Below, piece after piece: positions 53,547-62,249 of a stretch of DNA of 64,000 bases (position 1 is the stretch's first letter; each line of letters begins with the position of its first letter). The position numbers and the translations under genes are program-made. Source of the DNA: HXMU1420-2 sp017643305 (lineage in GTDB: Bacteria > Pseudomonadota > Alphaproteobacteria > Rhodobacterales > Rhodobacteraceae); contig OZ244249.1 of NCBI GenBank assembly GCA_965217135.1, positions 1,860,001-1,924,000 of the forward strand. Reading direction: 5' to 3'. Below the pieces are notes generated by a model, which searched no databases, was not told where the DNA came from, and saw only the letters and a list, made by a program, of their open reading frames with translations.

Positions 53547-54728
53547 TCAGGCGTGCGTTTTTGCCTGCATTTCGGCAAAGGCGCATAGGGTTTCCAACGC
53601 CGCCACGAAGGCCGCATCATCCACTGTCATCGCCACGCGGATGAACCCCGCCGCCGCCTGGCCAAAGCTTTCGCCGGGCATTACCGCGATATGGTGCGTG
53701 TCCAGCAGGGCGTTGGCAAAGGCGTTGCCGGTCATGCCGGTCGCGCGGATGTCCAGCATCAGGTACATCGCCCCCTGCGGTGGCACACAACCCACTACGT
53801 TCTGTCCGGCCAGTGTTTTCAAAGCCAGATCGCGGCGGCGGTGGAACGGTGCGGCGATCTCCTCCTCCAGCTCAGGGCCCTGATTCAAGGCAAAGAGCGC
53901 AGCATCCTGGATGAAACCCGAAACGCCATAGTTTGTGCAGGTCGACAGGTTGATCGCATGGGCAATAACCTCCTCCGGTCCGACGATCCAGCCGCAGCGC
54001 GACCCGGTCATCGCGTGGGATTTAGACATGGATCCGATCACCAGCGTGCGCTCTGCCATATCCGGCAGAGCGCGGGGCGTCAGGTGGTCGTTGTCCCAGA
54101 CTTGGGTGTCGTACACTTCATCCGAGATCAGCCACAGATCCTGCGCCTTGCAAACGTCGGCAATAGCGGTGTGAGTCTCGGCCGTATAGATCGCCCCGGT
54201 CGGGTTGTTGGGCGAATTGATCAGCAGGGATTTCGCATTTCCTGCCATCGCCGCGATGTCTTCGGCCGCGGGCTGGAACCCGGTGGCCGGATCTGCCTGG
54301 ACTGCTACCGCTTTCGCCCCTACGGCCCGGATGGTGCCAGGGTAGGTGGCATAATAAGGGTCGATGTACAGCGCGGTATCGCCTTCATCACACACCGCAT
54401 GATGCGCCGCAAAAAGCGCAGCCTGACCGCCGGCGGTGATCAGCACATTGTCCCGTGTTGTCGGTACCCCGGTGCGTTCAGCCACCCGCGTGGCCACCGC
54501 ATCGCGCAGCCCGTCCGTGCCGGGGATCATCGCATAGCCCGTATGTCCCGCCATCGCTGCGTCATACATGGCGCGCAGGATGATCGGGTCGGTGCGGACG
54601 TCATGTTCCCCGATGGTCAGTTCTGTCACCGGCAGCCCGGCAGCGGCCATGCGCTTTCCGCGCACGAACACGTCCCACCCGTCTGAGCCACCGTCATTGA
54701 TATGTGTGATGCGATGCGAAAGTTTCAT
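53547..54728 (-). CDS. Fold-type I PLP aminotransferase
   Basis: The 393-residue product has the motifs LLINSPNNPTGAIY, WLISDEVYDTQVW and the Schiff-base lysine in GSMSKSHAMTGSRCGW. It resembles aspartate/arginine:pyruvate-type aminotransferases. The ATG at 54728 is chosen because the longer frame to 55340 runs antisense through the dehydratase gene. It is divergent from that threonine-dehydratase-like gene, which suggests a shared amino-acid catabolic function. Confidence 0.88.
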   Translation of the reverse strand: MKLSHRITHINDGGSDGWDVFVRGKRMAAAGLPVTELTIGEHDVRTDPIILRAMYDAAMAGHTGYAMIPGTDGLRDAVATRVAERTGVPTTRDNVLITAGGQAALFAAHHAVCDEGDTALYIDPYYATYPGTIRAVGAKAVAVQADPATGFQPAAEDIAAMAGNAKSLLINSPNNPTGAIYTAETHTAIADVCKAQDLWLISDEVYDTQVWDNDHLTPRALPDMAERTLVIGSMSKSHAMTGSRCGWIVGPEEVIAHAINLSTCTNYGVSGFIQDAALFALNQGPELEEEIAAPFHRRRDLALKTLAGQNVVGCVPPQGAMYLMLDIRATGMTGNAFANALLDTHHIAVMPGESFGQAAAGFIRVAMTVDDAAFVAALETLCAFAEMQAKTHA

Positions 54729-54830
54729 GCTGCGCAGTGGAGCCATTGGCGCCGCGTTGTCAATTCGATTTCCCGTTGCCGTGGCGGGCGCTGCGTGTTT
54801 TGCTCCGTTGAAAGCAGAAGGAACACCCAG

Positions 54831-55799
54831 ATGTTTACTGTGCAAGAGCTGCAGGATGCCGCCGCGCTGGTCCACCGCCAGATGCCGCCGTCGCCGCAAT
54901 ATGATTGGCCGCTGCTGAGCCGGGAGGTCGGCGCAGAGGTCTGGGTCAAACACGAAAACCACAACCTCACCGGCGCTTTCAAGGTCCGCGGCGGGGTGAC
55001 GTTCATGGACTGGGTGCGCCGGGAATATCCCAAGAGCCGGGGCATCTGCACAGCCACGCGCGGCAATCATGGCCAAAGCCAGGCGCGGGCGGCAACGGCG
55101 GCGGGTCTGCTTGCCAAGATCTACGTGCCCTTCGGCAACTCGGTGGAGAAAAACGCTGCTATGCGCGCCTATGGTGGAGAGGTTATCGAGTTTGGCAGCG
55201 ATTTTGACGTGGCCAAGGACGAAGCCAGGCGCGTGGCGATAGAAGAGGATCTTGTCTTCGTCCCACCCTTCCACCGCGAACTGGTGCGCGGTGTGGCCAC
55301 CTACGCGCTGGAATTTTTCACCGCCGCAACCGACCTGCATACCGTCTATGTGCCGATCGGCTGCGGTTCAGGCATCTGTGGCGTGATTGCCGCTCGTGAC
55401 GCGCTGGGGCTGGCGACGCGGGTTGTGGGCGTTGTCCCTGAACAGGCCGATTGCGTCAAACGCAGCGTGGAGGCCGGGCAGCTGATCGAAACCAACAGCG
55501 CCCGGACCTTTGCTGACGGGACGGCGGTGCGCATCCCGGTGCAGGACGCCTATGACATCTATGCCAAGGGGGCAGACCGCATCATCAGCCTTCGCGAGGA
55601 TGAAATCGCGGCGGCCATGCGGCTTTACTACCGGACGACCCACAACATTGCCGAAGGCGCCGGGGCCGAAGCTCTCGCCGCGCTGTGGCAGGAACGCGAC
55701 GCCATGGCCGGTCGGAAAGTGGGCGTGATCCTATCGGGGGGCAACGTGGATACCGATATCTACAGCACTGTCCTGTCCGGGCAGACCCCGCAGATGTAG
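54831..55799 (+). CDS. Threonine/serine dehydratase-like PLP enzyme
   Basis: The 322-residue product is a fold-type II PLP enzyme with the Schiff-base lysine Lys51 in TGAFKVRGG, the asparagine loop TRGNHGQS and the phosphate-binding glycine loop GCGSGICG. It ends with the SGGNVD motif. There is no ACT regulatory domain, so it is of the catabolic, non-inhibited type, removing ammonia from threonine, serine or a hydroxy amino acid such as hydroxyaspartate. AAGGAA lies seven bases before the ATG. Confidence 0.88.
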   Translation: MFTVQELQDAAALVHRQMPPSPQYDWPLLSREVGAEVWVKHENHNLTGAFKVRGGVTFMDWVRREYPKSRGICTATRGNHGQSQARAATAAGLLAKIYVPFGNSVEKNAAMRAYGGEVIEFGSDFDVAKDEARRVAIEEDLVFVPPFHRELVRGVATYALEFFTAATDLHTVYVPIGCGSGICGVIAARDALGLATRVVGVVPEQADCVKRSVEAGQLIETNSARTFADGTAVRIPVQDAYDIYAKGADRIISLREDEIAAAMRLYYRTTHNIAEGAGAEALAALWQERDAMAGRKVGVILSGGNVDTDIYSTVLSGQTPQM

Positions 55800-56010
55800 C
55801 CGATGGCGGGCGCAAACTCTGAGCGCACGTTGCGCGCGCGTCGCAATGCCTGCGATATCCTCTACAGTTCCCATATTTGCCCCGACCCGGATGATCGCCT
55901 GCTGGCGATCTGCGGGGGCTCGGACCGGATGAGCTTCAGACATTGTGGTTTTGTTGAGCTTCGTTCATCAAAATACTGGGATTAAAATAAATTTTAGGTT
56001 TTCCGATATT
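55800..56010. other. Intergenic region, no firm gene
   Basis: A 60-codon frame at 55803-55985 is open but has an odd composition and no Shine-Dalgarno sequence. The end of this stretch (from about 55965) becomes strongly AT-rich, which suggests a promoter for the small ORF at 56036. Confidence 0.35.
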
Positions 56011-56035
56011 GTGCAAACTATGAACTTGTTTGCAC
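56011..56035 (+). promoter_or_regulatory. Perfect inverted repeat before a small ORF
   Basis: GTGCAAAC (56011-56018) and GTTTGCAC (56028-56035) are perfect inverted repeats with a nine-base spacer. They end at the base just before the ATG at 56036. It could be an operator or an mRNA hairpin that hides the start. Confidence 0.5.
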
Positions 56036-56158
56036 ATGCAAGGCGCCTTTGGACGGTCAAAATTGGCAGGTTGGTTCGACAAGCTGGTTGGCAGTGATCT
56101 GACCGCCCGCAACCTGCGCATGGTGCGGGGCGTGTGCGAAATGCTGGACGCAGGCTGA
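56036..56158 (+). CDS. Possible 40-residue protein of unknown function
   Basis: The frame from the ATG at 56036 (or TTG at 56030) encodes a short protein with the segment WFDKLVGSDLTARNLRMVRG followed by VCEMLDAG. This looks like a compact helical protein and has normal genomic codon use, unlike its AT-rich upstream region. No Shine-Dalgarno sequence can be seen because the inverted repeat occupies that place. I do not recognise the family. Leaderless translation is one possibility. Confidence 0.4.
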   Translation: MQGAFGRSKLAGWFDKLVGSDLTARNLRMVRGVCEMLDAG

Positions 56159-56306
56159 TGTCCATGCTAGCACGGCTCCATGAATGGCACCTGCATCATT
56201 ATTTGCTGTATTACCATCTGACATCGTCAGGCGGGCCGTTCTTCTATTTTCCTAACAGTATGAAGTTGCTAAGCCCGCCGCGAGCACGCGCGCGAGGACT
56301 TTTGCC
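56159..56306. other. Leader of cysS
   Basis: The spacer contains GGCGGGC (from 56231) and GCCCGCC (to about 56281), which could form a long-looped stem, and CTGAC/GTCAG close by. No T-box features are visible, as expected in this lineage. Confidence 0.3.
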
Positions 56307-57704
56307 ATGACCGAGATCAGGCTGCACAATACGAAGACCCGAAAGAAAGAGGTTTTCACACCTATCGACCCGCAAAACGTGCGGATGTATGTCTGTGGTC
56401 CCACGGTCTATGACCGCGCGCATCTGGGCAATGCCAGGCCCGTTGTGGTGTTCGACGTGCTCTTTCGCCTCCTGCGGGAGGTCTACGGGCCGGATCATTT
56501 GACCTATGTGCGCAACTTCACCGATGTGGATGACAAGATCAACGCGCGTGCCGCCGAAAGCGGGCGCCCGATCGGGGAGATCACCGAAGAAACGATCGGC
56601 TGGTTTCTCGATGATATGGCCACACTGGGCGCGTTGCCGCCCAATGCCATGCCGCGTGCGACGAAATATATCCCTCAGATGATCGAGATGATCGAGGGGT
56701 TGATCGCGTCCGACCACGCCTATGCCGCGGAAAGCCACGTACTGTTCGCGGTGGACAGCTATGCCGAGTATGGCGCGCTGTCGGGCCGGTCGGTGGATGA
56801 CATGATCGCGGGGGCCCGCGTGGAAGTCGCGCCGTATAAACGCAATCCGATGGATTTTGTGCTTTGGAAGCCGTCGTCTGACGATTTGCCGGGCTGGGAC
56901 AGTCCCTGGGGACGCGGGCGGCCAGGCTGGCATATCGAATGCTCGGCCATGGCCGATGATTTGCTGGGCGCGCATTTTGATATCCATGGCGGCGGTAATG
57001 ACCTGATGTTCCCGCATCATGAAAACGAACTGGCGCAAAGCTGCTGTGCGCGCCCGGGGGCGGGTTTTGCAAATGTCTGGCTGCACAACGAGATGCTGCA
57101 GGTCGAGGGCAAGAAGATGTCCAAGTCGCTGGGCAATTTCTTTACCGTGCGGGACCTTCTGGATCAGGGCGTACCGGGGGAGGTGATCCGTTTCGTGTTC
57201 CTCAGTACGCATTACCGCAAGCCGATGGACTGGACGGCGGAGAAGGCGCGGGAGGCGGAGGTGACGCTGCGCGGCTGGCGCAAGATGGTGGCAGGGGCGG
57301 AGCCGACCACTCCGGCGCAATCGGTTGTGGATGCGGTGGCGGACGATCTGAACACGGCCGGGGCCATTACAGAACTTCATGCGATGGCCAAGGTGATTGC
57401 GGGCAACCCACAGAAGGACTGTTCTGCCGAAAAGGGCACGTTTCTGGCCTCTGCGCAGATCCTGGGACTGTTGAGCCCGGAGCTTGGGAACTGGGCTGAA
57501 GCGCCGGATGTGGATTTTTCGCCTTTCGTCGCGCGGTTTGTGGAAATCCGCGAATTGGCGATGCAGACCAAGGACTTTTCCGGGGTCGACGCAATGAAAC
57601 AGGCCCTGATCGCCGCCGGGGTCGAAGTGCGCATGTCCAAGGCCGGGGTGGAGTTGGTGCCAGGGCCGGATTTTGATGCGGAGAAGTTGGAGGGGGTGCA
57701 ATGA
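56307..57704 (+). CDS. cysS: Cysteinyl-tRNA synthetase
   Basis: The 465-residue class I synthetase attaches cysteine to tRNA-Cys. The zinc residue Cys30 stands before the HIGH-type motif HLGN at residues 39-42 (GPTVYDRAHLGN). The second signature is KKMSKSLGN. Length is normal. It is the first gene of a run in one direction with cimA, a methyltransferase gene and a squalene-synthase-like gene. Confidence 0.97.
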   Translation: MTEIRLHNTKTRKKEVFTPIDPQNVRMYVCGPTVYDRAHLGNARPVVVFDVLFRLLREVYGPDHLTYVRNFTDVDDKINARAAESGRPIGEITEETIGWFLDDMATLGALPPNAMPRATKYIPQMIEMIEGLIASDHAYAAESHVLFAVDSYAEYGALSGRSVDDMIAGARVEVAPYKRNPMDFVLWKPSSDDLPGWDSPWGRGRPGWHIECSAMADDLLGAHFDIHGGGNDLMFPHHENELAQSCCARPGAGFANVWLHNEMLQVEGKKMSKSLGNFFTVRDLLDQGVPGEVIRFVFLSTHYRKPMDWTAEKAREAEVTLRGWRKMVAGAEPTTPAQSVVDAVADDLNTAGAITELHAMAKVIAGNPQKDCSAEKGTFLASAQILGLLSPELGNWAEAPDVDFSPFVARFVEIRELAMQTKDFSGVDAMKQALIAAGVEVRMSKAGVELVPGPDFDAEKLEGVQ

Positions 57705-57772
57705 ACAGCACAGAGAAGGCCCGGCAGCCCGCCGCAGAAACGCAACTTCGCCCAAGCTCGTTGGAGGCCTGA
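57701..57772 (+). CDS. Possible 23-codon ORF between cysS and cimA
   Basis: An ATG overlaps the cysS stop (ATGA) and a TGA ends just before the cimA ATG, with GGAGG for cimA inside its last codons. It may only be a translational bridge that keeps ribosomes moving to cimA. The peptide (23 residues, no motif) may have no function. Confidence 0.25.
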   Translation: MNSTEKARQPAAETQLRPSSLEA

Positions 57773-57773
57773 A

Positions 57774-59396
57774 ATGACCCGCGAACGCCTCTATCTCTAT
57801 GACACCACCCTGCGGGACGGCCAGCAAACGCAGGGTGTGCAGTTCTCTACCACGGAGAAACAGCAGATCGCTCGCGCGCTGGATGCGCTCGGCGTGGATT
57901 ATATCGAAGGCGGCTGGCCCGGTGCTAACCCCACCGACAGCGCGTTTTTCGACGCAGCCCCCAAGACAAGCGCAAAGATGACCGCTTTTGGCATGACCAA
58001 GCGGACGGGGCGGTCGGCGGAAAATGACGAAGTGCTCGCCGCCGTGATGAATGCGGGCACCGATACTGTCTGCCTCGTGGGAAAAAGCCACGACTACCAC
58101 GTAACAGATGCGCTCGGGATCACGCTGGAGGAAAACCTCGACAACATCCGCGCCTCCATCGCCCATATCGTGGCGCAGGGGCGCGAGGCGTTGTTTGACG
58201 CCGAACATTTCTTTGACGGCTACAAAGACAATCCCGACTATGGTGTTGCCGCCCTGCAGGCTGCGCTGGAGGCCGGTGCGCGCTGGGTCGTTTTGTGCGA
58301 CACCAACGGCGGTGCCTTGCCCGAAGAGATTGGGCGCATCACCGCAGCCGTGATCGCTGCGGGTATCCCGGGTGAGAAACTGGGCATACATACCCATAAT
58401 GACACGGAAAATGCCGTGGCGGGCAGCCTGGCAGCCGTCGATGCAGGGGCACGCCAGATCCAGGGCACGCTGAACGGGCTGGGCGAACGGTGTGGCAATG
58501 CCAACCTGACCTCCATCATCCCGACGCTGCTGTTGAAAGAGCCCTATCGCAGCCATTTTGACACCGGAATCACCGAAGATGCGCTGGCGGGACTGGCCAA
58601 GACCAGCCACCTGCTGGATGACATCCTGAACCGGGTGCCGATGAAACAGGCGGCTTATGTTGGGGCCAGCGCCTTTGCCCACAAGGCGGGGCTACATGCC
58701 AGCGCGATCCTCAAGAACCCGGCCACCTACGAACATGTGGACCCGGCCTTGGTCGGCAATGCCCGGATCATCCCGATGTCGAATCAGGCGGGCCAATCAA
58801 ACCTGCGCCGCCGGCTGGTGGAGGCGGGATTGACCGTGGACAAGGATGACCCGGCGCTTGGCCGCATCCTTGACCGGGTGAAACAGCGCGAAGATGAAGG
58901 CTATTCCTATGACAGCGCGCAGGCCAGCTTTGAACTGCTGGCGCGCGAGGAACTGGGTCTGCTGACCGAACCGTTTGAGGTGGAACGATACCGCGTCATC
59001 TCGGAACGCCGGCGCAACGCCAAGGGGCGCGTCGTGGTCGAATCTGAGGCCGTGGTCACCGTGCAATTCCGCGATGGCACCAAGCGGACCGGCTATTTCA
59101 AGAACGAGCATCCGCAGGACCTGCAGGATGATGGCCCGGTCAACGCGCTGTGGCAGGCGATCCGCGCGGATCTGGGCCCGTTCCAGGATCGGATCGACGA
59201 CACGCGGCTGACCGATTTCCGCGTGCGCATCACCAATGGCGGGACCGAAGCCGTGACGCGCGTGATCATAGATTTCACGGATGCACAGGGGCTGCGCTGG
59301 TCCACTGTGGGCGTGTCGTCGAACATCGTGGACGCATCTTTCGAGGCCCTGCTGGATGCGATCCGTTGGAAATTGTCGCAGGAGCAGTCCGCGTGA
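57774..59396 (+). CDS. cimA: (R)-citramalate synthase
   Basis: The 540-residue DRE-TIM metallolyase joins pyruvate and acetyl-CoA to citramalate, the first step of the pyruvate route to isoleucine. The metal/substrate motif is TTLRDGQQ at residues 11-18, HTHNDTEN follows, and a LeuA-type allosteric domain occupies the last 120 residues. Length and the long C-terminal domain distinguish it from homocitrate synthase or HMG-CoA lyase. If it makes 2-oxobutyrate this way, the catabolic-type dehydratase at 54831 is not needed for isoleucine. Confidence 0.92.
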   Translation: MTRERLYLYDTTLRDGQQTQGVQFSTTEKQQIARALDALGVDYIEGGWPGANPTDSAFFDAAPKTSAKMTAFGMTKRTGRSAENDEVLAAVMNAGTDTVCLVGKSHDYHVTDALGITLEENLDNIRASIAHIVAQGREALFDAEHFFDGYKDNPDYGVAALQAALEAGARWVVLCDTNGGALPEEIGRITAAVIAAGIPGEKLGIHTHNDTENAVAGSLAAVDAGARQIQGTLNGLGERCGNANLTSIIPTLLLKEPYRSHFDTGITEDALAGLAKTSHLLDDILNRVPMKQAAYVGASAFAHKAGLHASAILKNPATYEHVDPALVGNARIIPMSNQAGQSNLRRRLVEAGLTVDKDDPALGRILDRVKQREDEGYSYDSAQASFELLAREELGLLTEPFEVERYRVISERRRNAKGRVVVESEAVVTVQFRDGTKRTGYFKNEHPQDLQDDGPVNALWQAIRADLGPFQDRIDDTRLTDFRVRITNGGTEAVTRVIIDFTDAQGLRWSTVGVSSNIVDASFEALLDAIRWKLSQEQSA

Positions 59397-60109
59397 CCGG
59401 CGACATGCAGGCGTTTTTCGAAGTCCATCGCGGTTTGCCGCGTGAAGGGCCGGGCTTGCCGGAGGATGTGCATTGGGCACTGGCACAGATCAAACCGCCC
59501 GCGCGGGTGCTGGATGCGGCGTGTGGGCCGGGGGCGGATACCGCGACCTTGGCTGAGGCCTTGCCGCAGGCGCGGATTGAGGCGGTCGAAATGGTTCCGC
59601 ATTTCGTGACGGAGGCGCGGGAGCGCACCGCCCGCTTTGGTGACCGGATTATGGTATTGGAAGCGGATATGCTATCAATGTCAGGGCCTTACGACCTGAT
59701 CTGGTGTGCCGGTGCGGTATATTTTGCAGGTATTGCCGGGGCCTTGGGCGCGTGGCGCAAAGCGCTGTCGCCCGGCGGTTACGTCGCCTTCAGCGGGCCG
59801 GTACTGGAACCGGGGGCCAGCAAGGCGGCTCGCCGGTTCTGGGATGGCGAAGGGCAGGTTTCCAGCGAGGCCCAGGTTCTTTCAAAGGTCCAGGCCGCAG
59901 GATACCGCGTGCTGGAAACGCGGCGCATCGTAGGGGCGGCGTGGGAGGCGTATTATACCCCCATGCAGGCCCACATAGATGCATTGCGGGCAGCCAATCT
60001 GACAGATGCAGTGGCACAGGCTTGCGATCAGGCGGAAGCCGAAATGTCCAACTGGCGCGCAGCGCGGGACGAGGTGGCGTACCTGCTGATCCTCGCGCGG
60101 TGTGAGTAA
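59393..60109 (+). CDS. SAM-dependent class I methyltransferase
   Basis: The 238-residue product has the SAM-binding motif I VLDAACGPGADTATLA and a motif-II-like DLIWCAGAVYFAG. The GTG start overlaps the cimA stop by four bases (GTGA) with AGGAG upstream, so it is translationally coupled. The substrate is unknown. The coupling to cimA is probably only operon economy. Confidence 0.85.
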   Translation: MTGDMQAFFEVHRGLPREGPGLPEDVHWALAQIKPPARVLDAACGPGADTATLAEALPQARIEAVEMVPHFVTEARERTARFGDRIMVLEADMLSMSGPYDLIWCAGAVYFAGIAGALGAWRKALSPGGYVAFSGPVLEPGASKAARRFWDGEGQVSSEAQVLSKVQAAGYRVLETRRIVGAAWEAYYTPMQAHIDALRAANLTDAVAQACDQAEAEMSNWRAARDEVAYLLILARCE

Positions 60110-60112
60110 GGA

Positions 60113-60874
60113 ATGACGAACGATCTCCACAACTGCGCGGCACTGGTCGAACGGGCTGATCCGGACAGGTTCCGTGCTGCGATGGCTGCGCCGGCGTCGG
60201 CAAGGGCCGTGCTGTTTCCGCTCTATGCGTTCAACATAGAGGTATCGCGCGCGCCATGGGTCACGGCGGAGGCGATGATCGCGGAAATGCGCCTGCAATG
60301 GTGGCGCGATGCGCTGGGGGAGATTGCGATCGGAGGGCCGGTGCGGCGGCACGAGGTGGTTACACCTTTGAGCGCAATTCTGCCTGCCGCGTCGGCTCAG
60401 TTATTGGATGAATATGTCGCCGCAAGATCATGGGATATATACAATGATCCGTTTGCGGATGCTGAGGCGCTTGGGCGGTATTTGGACCAGACCTCCGGCC
60501 ATTTGATGGTGGCTGCGGCGCAGGCGCTGGGGGCTGAGGACGTCGGCGCAGTGCGCGATTACGCCTGGGCTACGGGGCTGGCGAACTGGCTGGTCTCCGT
60601 GCCTGATTGGCGCGCGCGGGGGCGCAGGCCGTTGCCGGAAGCCCCGGGCGTGGTTAACGGTCTGGTAGAGCAAGGGCTGGATCGTTTGACGCGAGCGCGG
60701 GCGGCCGGGGTGCCGAAAGCGGCGCGGGCGGCATTGCTGCCGGGGTGGCGTAGCGGAGCGATCCTGCGCCGTGCAGCGGCGGTGTCGGAACGAATTGAAA
60801 CTGGCGGTTTGCTGCCCAGCCCGGCGCGGGCGCAGTTGGGATTGATGTGGCAGGCCGCAACGGGGCGGGTGTAG
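60113..60874 (+). CDS. Squalene/phytoene-synthase-like protein, NDUFAF6 type
   Basis: The 253-residue product has the all-helical isoprenoid synthase family pattern (LFPLYAFNIEVSR, MRLQWWRDAL), but the aspartate-rich DxxxD catalytic motifs are missing. This matches the NDUFAF6 group, a complex I assembly factor in mitochondria. I infer an assembly or chaperone role rather than terpene synthesis. It starts three bases after the methyltransferase gene. Confidence 0.8.
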   Translation: MTNDLHNCAALVERADPDRFRAAMAAPASARAVLFPLYAFNIEVSRAPWVTAEAMIAEMRLQWWRDALGEIAIGGPVRRHEVVTPLSAILPAASAQLLDEYVAARSWDIYNDPFADAEALGRYLDQTSGHLMVAAAQALGAEDVGAVRDYAWATGLANWLVSVPDWRARGRRPLPEAPGVVNGLVEQGLDRLTRARAAGVPKAARAALLPGWRSGAILRRAAAVSERIETGGLLPSPARAQLGLMWQAATGRV

Positions 60875-60979
60875 GTCCGATATGTGGCATCACCGCACCA
60901 AGCCATTTCGGAATGGCGTCCAAGCAGCTTCACCGCGCCGTTCTAGAAAGCTCAGCTTAAGTATCGGCGTTGGGTGACA
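60875..60979. terminator. Convergent intergenic hairpin
   Basis: GCCATT-TCGG-AATGGC (60902-60917) forms a perfect six-base-pair stem between the convergent ends of the synthase-like gene and fpr. It has no T-run and is weak as a terminator. Confidence 0.35.
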
Positions 60980-61810
60980 TCACCCGACAAACGCCTTCTC
61001 CACCACATATTCCATCGGCTCGGAATTCGCGCCCTCGCGCAGGCCGAACCCCTCCAGCGTGTCCTTCATGTCCACATTGAAGGCCAACGACCCGCAGACC
61101 ATGGCGCGATCAGTTTCCGGCTTGATCGCGTCGATCCCGAGATCGGAAAACACCGTGCCATCGGCGAGCAGCGTTGTGATGCGGCCCATCTTTGGGCTCT
61201 CTTCGCGGGTCGTGGTCGGATAGTAACGGATCTTGTCGGCAAAGCCTTCGCCGATCAGTTCTGCCAGCAGCGCATCCTCGCGGATGTCTTCGATCAGCTG
61301 ACGGCCATATTCCAGCTCTGCCACATCGCGGCAAGTATGGGTGACAATAACCTGGTCGTAGCTTTCATAGGTCTCCGGTTCCCGCAGCAGCGACGCAAAA
61401 GGCGCAAAACCGGTGCCGGTGGCAAAGAACCACAACCTTTTGCCCGGCAGCAGCGCGTCATGCACCAATGTGCCCACGGGTTTCGGTCGCAGGATGATCT
61501 GGTCGCCCGGTTCGATATGCTGCAGGCGGGAGGTCAGCGGGCCATCCTGTACTTTGATGGAGTAAAACTCCAGTTCATCATCCCACGCCGGGGACGCGAT
61601 GGAATAAGCGCGCAGCAGCGGTTTGCCATTGTCGCCCAGCAGGCCGATCATCACGAATTCGCCGGACCGGAACCGCAGCGTTGCGGGGCGGGTCACGCGG
61701 AAAGAAAACAGGCGGTCTGTCCAGTGTTTCACCTGCGTCACGCTTTGGGCGTCAGGCAGGGTGGGCACTTTCTTGGCGGCAACGTCGGTCACGGGGCTCA
61801 TCTCAGTCAT
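60980..61810 (-). CDS. fpr: Ferredoxin/flavodoxin-NADP+ reductase
   Basis: The 276-residue FAD protein has the FNR signatures: RAYSIASP for FAD and the NADP-binding segment FATGTGFAPFASLLREPE. It ends with FVVEKAFVG-like VEKAFVG, typical of the bacterial Fpr class. It supplies electrons between NADPH and ferredoxin. As the last gene of the sulfate-assimilation run, it probably feeds sulfite reductase. Confidence 0.93.
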   Translation of the reverse strand: MTEMSPVTDVAAKKVPTLPDAQSVTQVKHWTDRLFSFRVTRPATLRFRSGEFVMIGLLGDNGKPLLRAYSIASPAWDDELEFYSIKVQDGPLTSRLQHIEPGDQIILRPKPVGTLVHDALLPGKRLWFFATGTGFAPFASLLREPETYESYDQVIVTHTCRDVAELEYGRQLIEDIREDALLAELIGEGFADKIRYYPTTTREESPKMGRITTLLADGTVFSDLGIDAIKPETDRAMVCGSLAFNVDMKDTLEGFGLREGANSEPMEYVVEKAFVG

Positions 61811-61880
61811 AAATCACATGCCGGGGTTTTTGCCCCGGTCCCTTTCAGTAAGCGTTGATCTTGTTCAATGCCAGTGGAAC

Positions 61881-62249
61881 TTAGCCGCGCAGCCGCGCCT
61901 GGTAGTGGTGCGCCTGCCAATCAGCGCGGGCGGTCCACTGCTCTTCGGGCTGGCGTGCAGCAAGATCGGCGTCGATCTGCACGTCGTCAAAGCCCGACCG
62001 CCGCGCCATGGCGTATTGATCGGCGAGCACATGGCCCTGCGCCCTTAGATGGCCCTGATAGCCCATCAGTCGTAGACGCCGCGCCAGCGTAAAGCCGCGC
62101 CCGTCTGCAAAGCTGGGAAAATCGATGCGGATCATCTGAGCGTCCAGCGCTGTCTGCAGCGCATTTTGATCAGCGTCAGAGCCCAGATCGGTCACTGGAC
62201 CGGTCCAGTCATCCGGGCCAAAGCCTTTGTCGGTCACGATGGTGGTCAT
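61881..62249 (-). CDS. DUF934-family protein of sulfate assimilation
   Basis: The 122-residue product is a DUF934 protein (IRIDFPSFADGRGFTLARRL). Members are found almost only beside sulfite reductase and cysH genes in proteobacteria and are thought to help sulfite reduction; the biochemical role is unknown. Its ATG overlaps the cysH stop by four bases (ATGA). Confidence 0.9.
   Translation of the reverse strand: MTTIVTDKGFGPDDWTGPVTDLGSDADQNALQTALDAQMIRIDFPSFADGRGFTLARRLRLMGYQGHLRAQGHVLADQYAMARRSGFDDVQIDADLAARQPEEQWTARADWQAHHYQARLRG

Noticed and set aside
56244..58682. A minus-strand open frame of over 800 codons opposite cysS and cimA
   Set aside because: It is antisense to two certain genes, its product is rich in His, Arg and Gln with no domain, and such frames arise from strong third-position GC bias.
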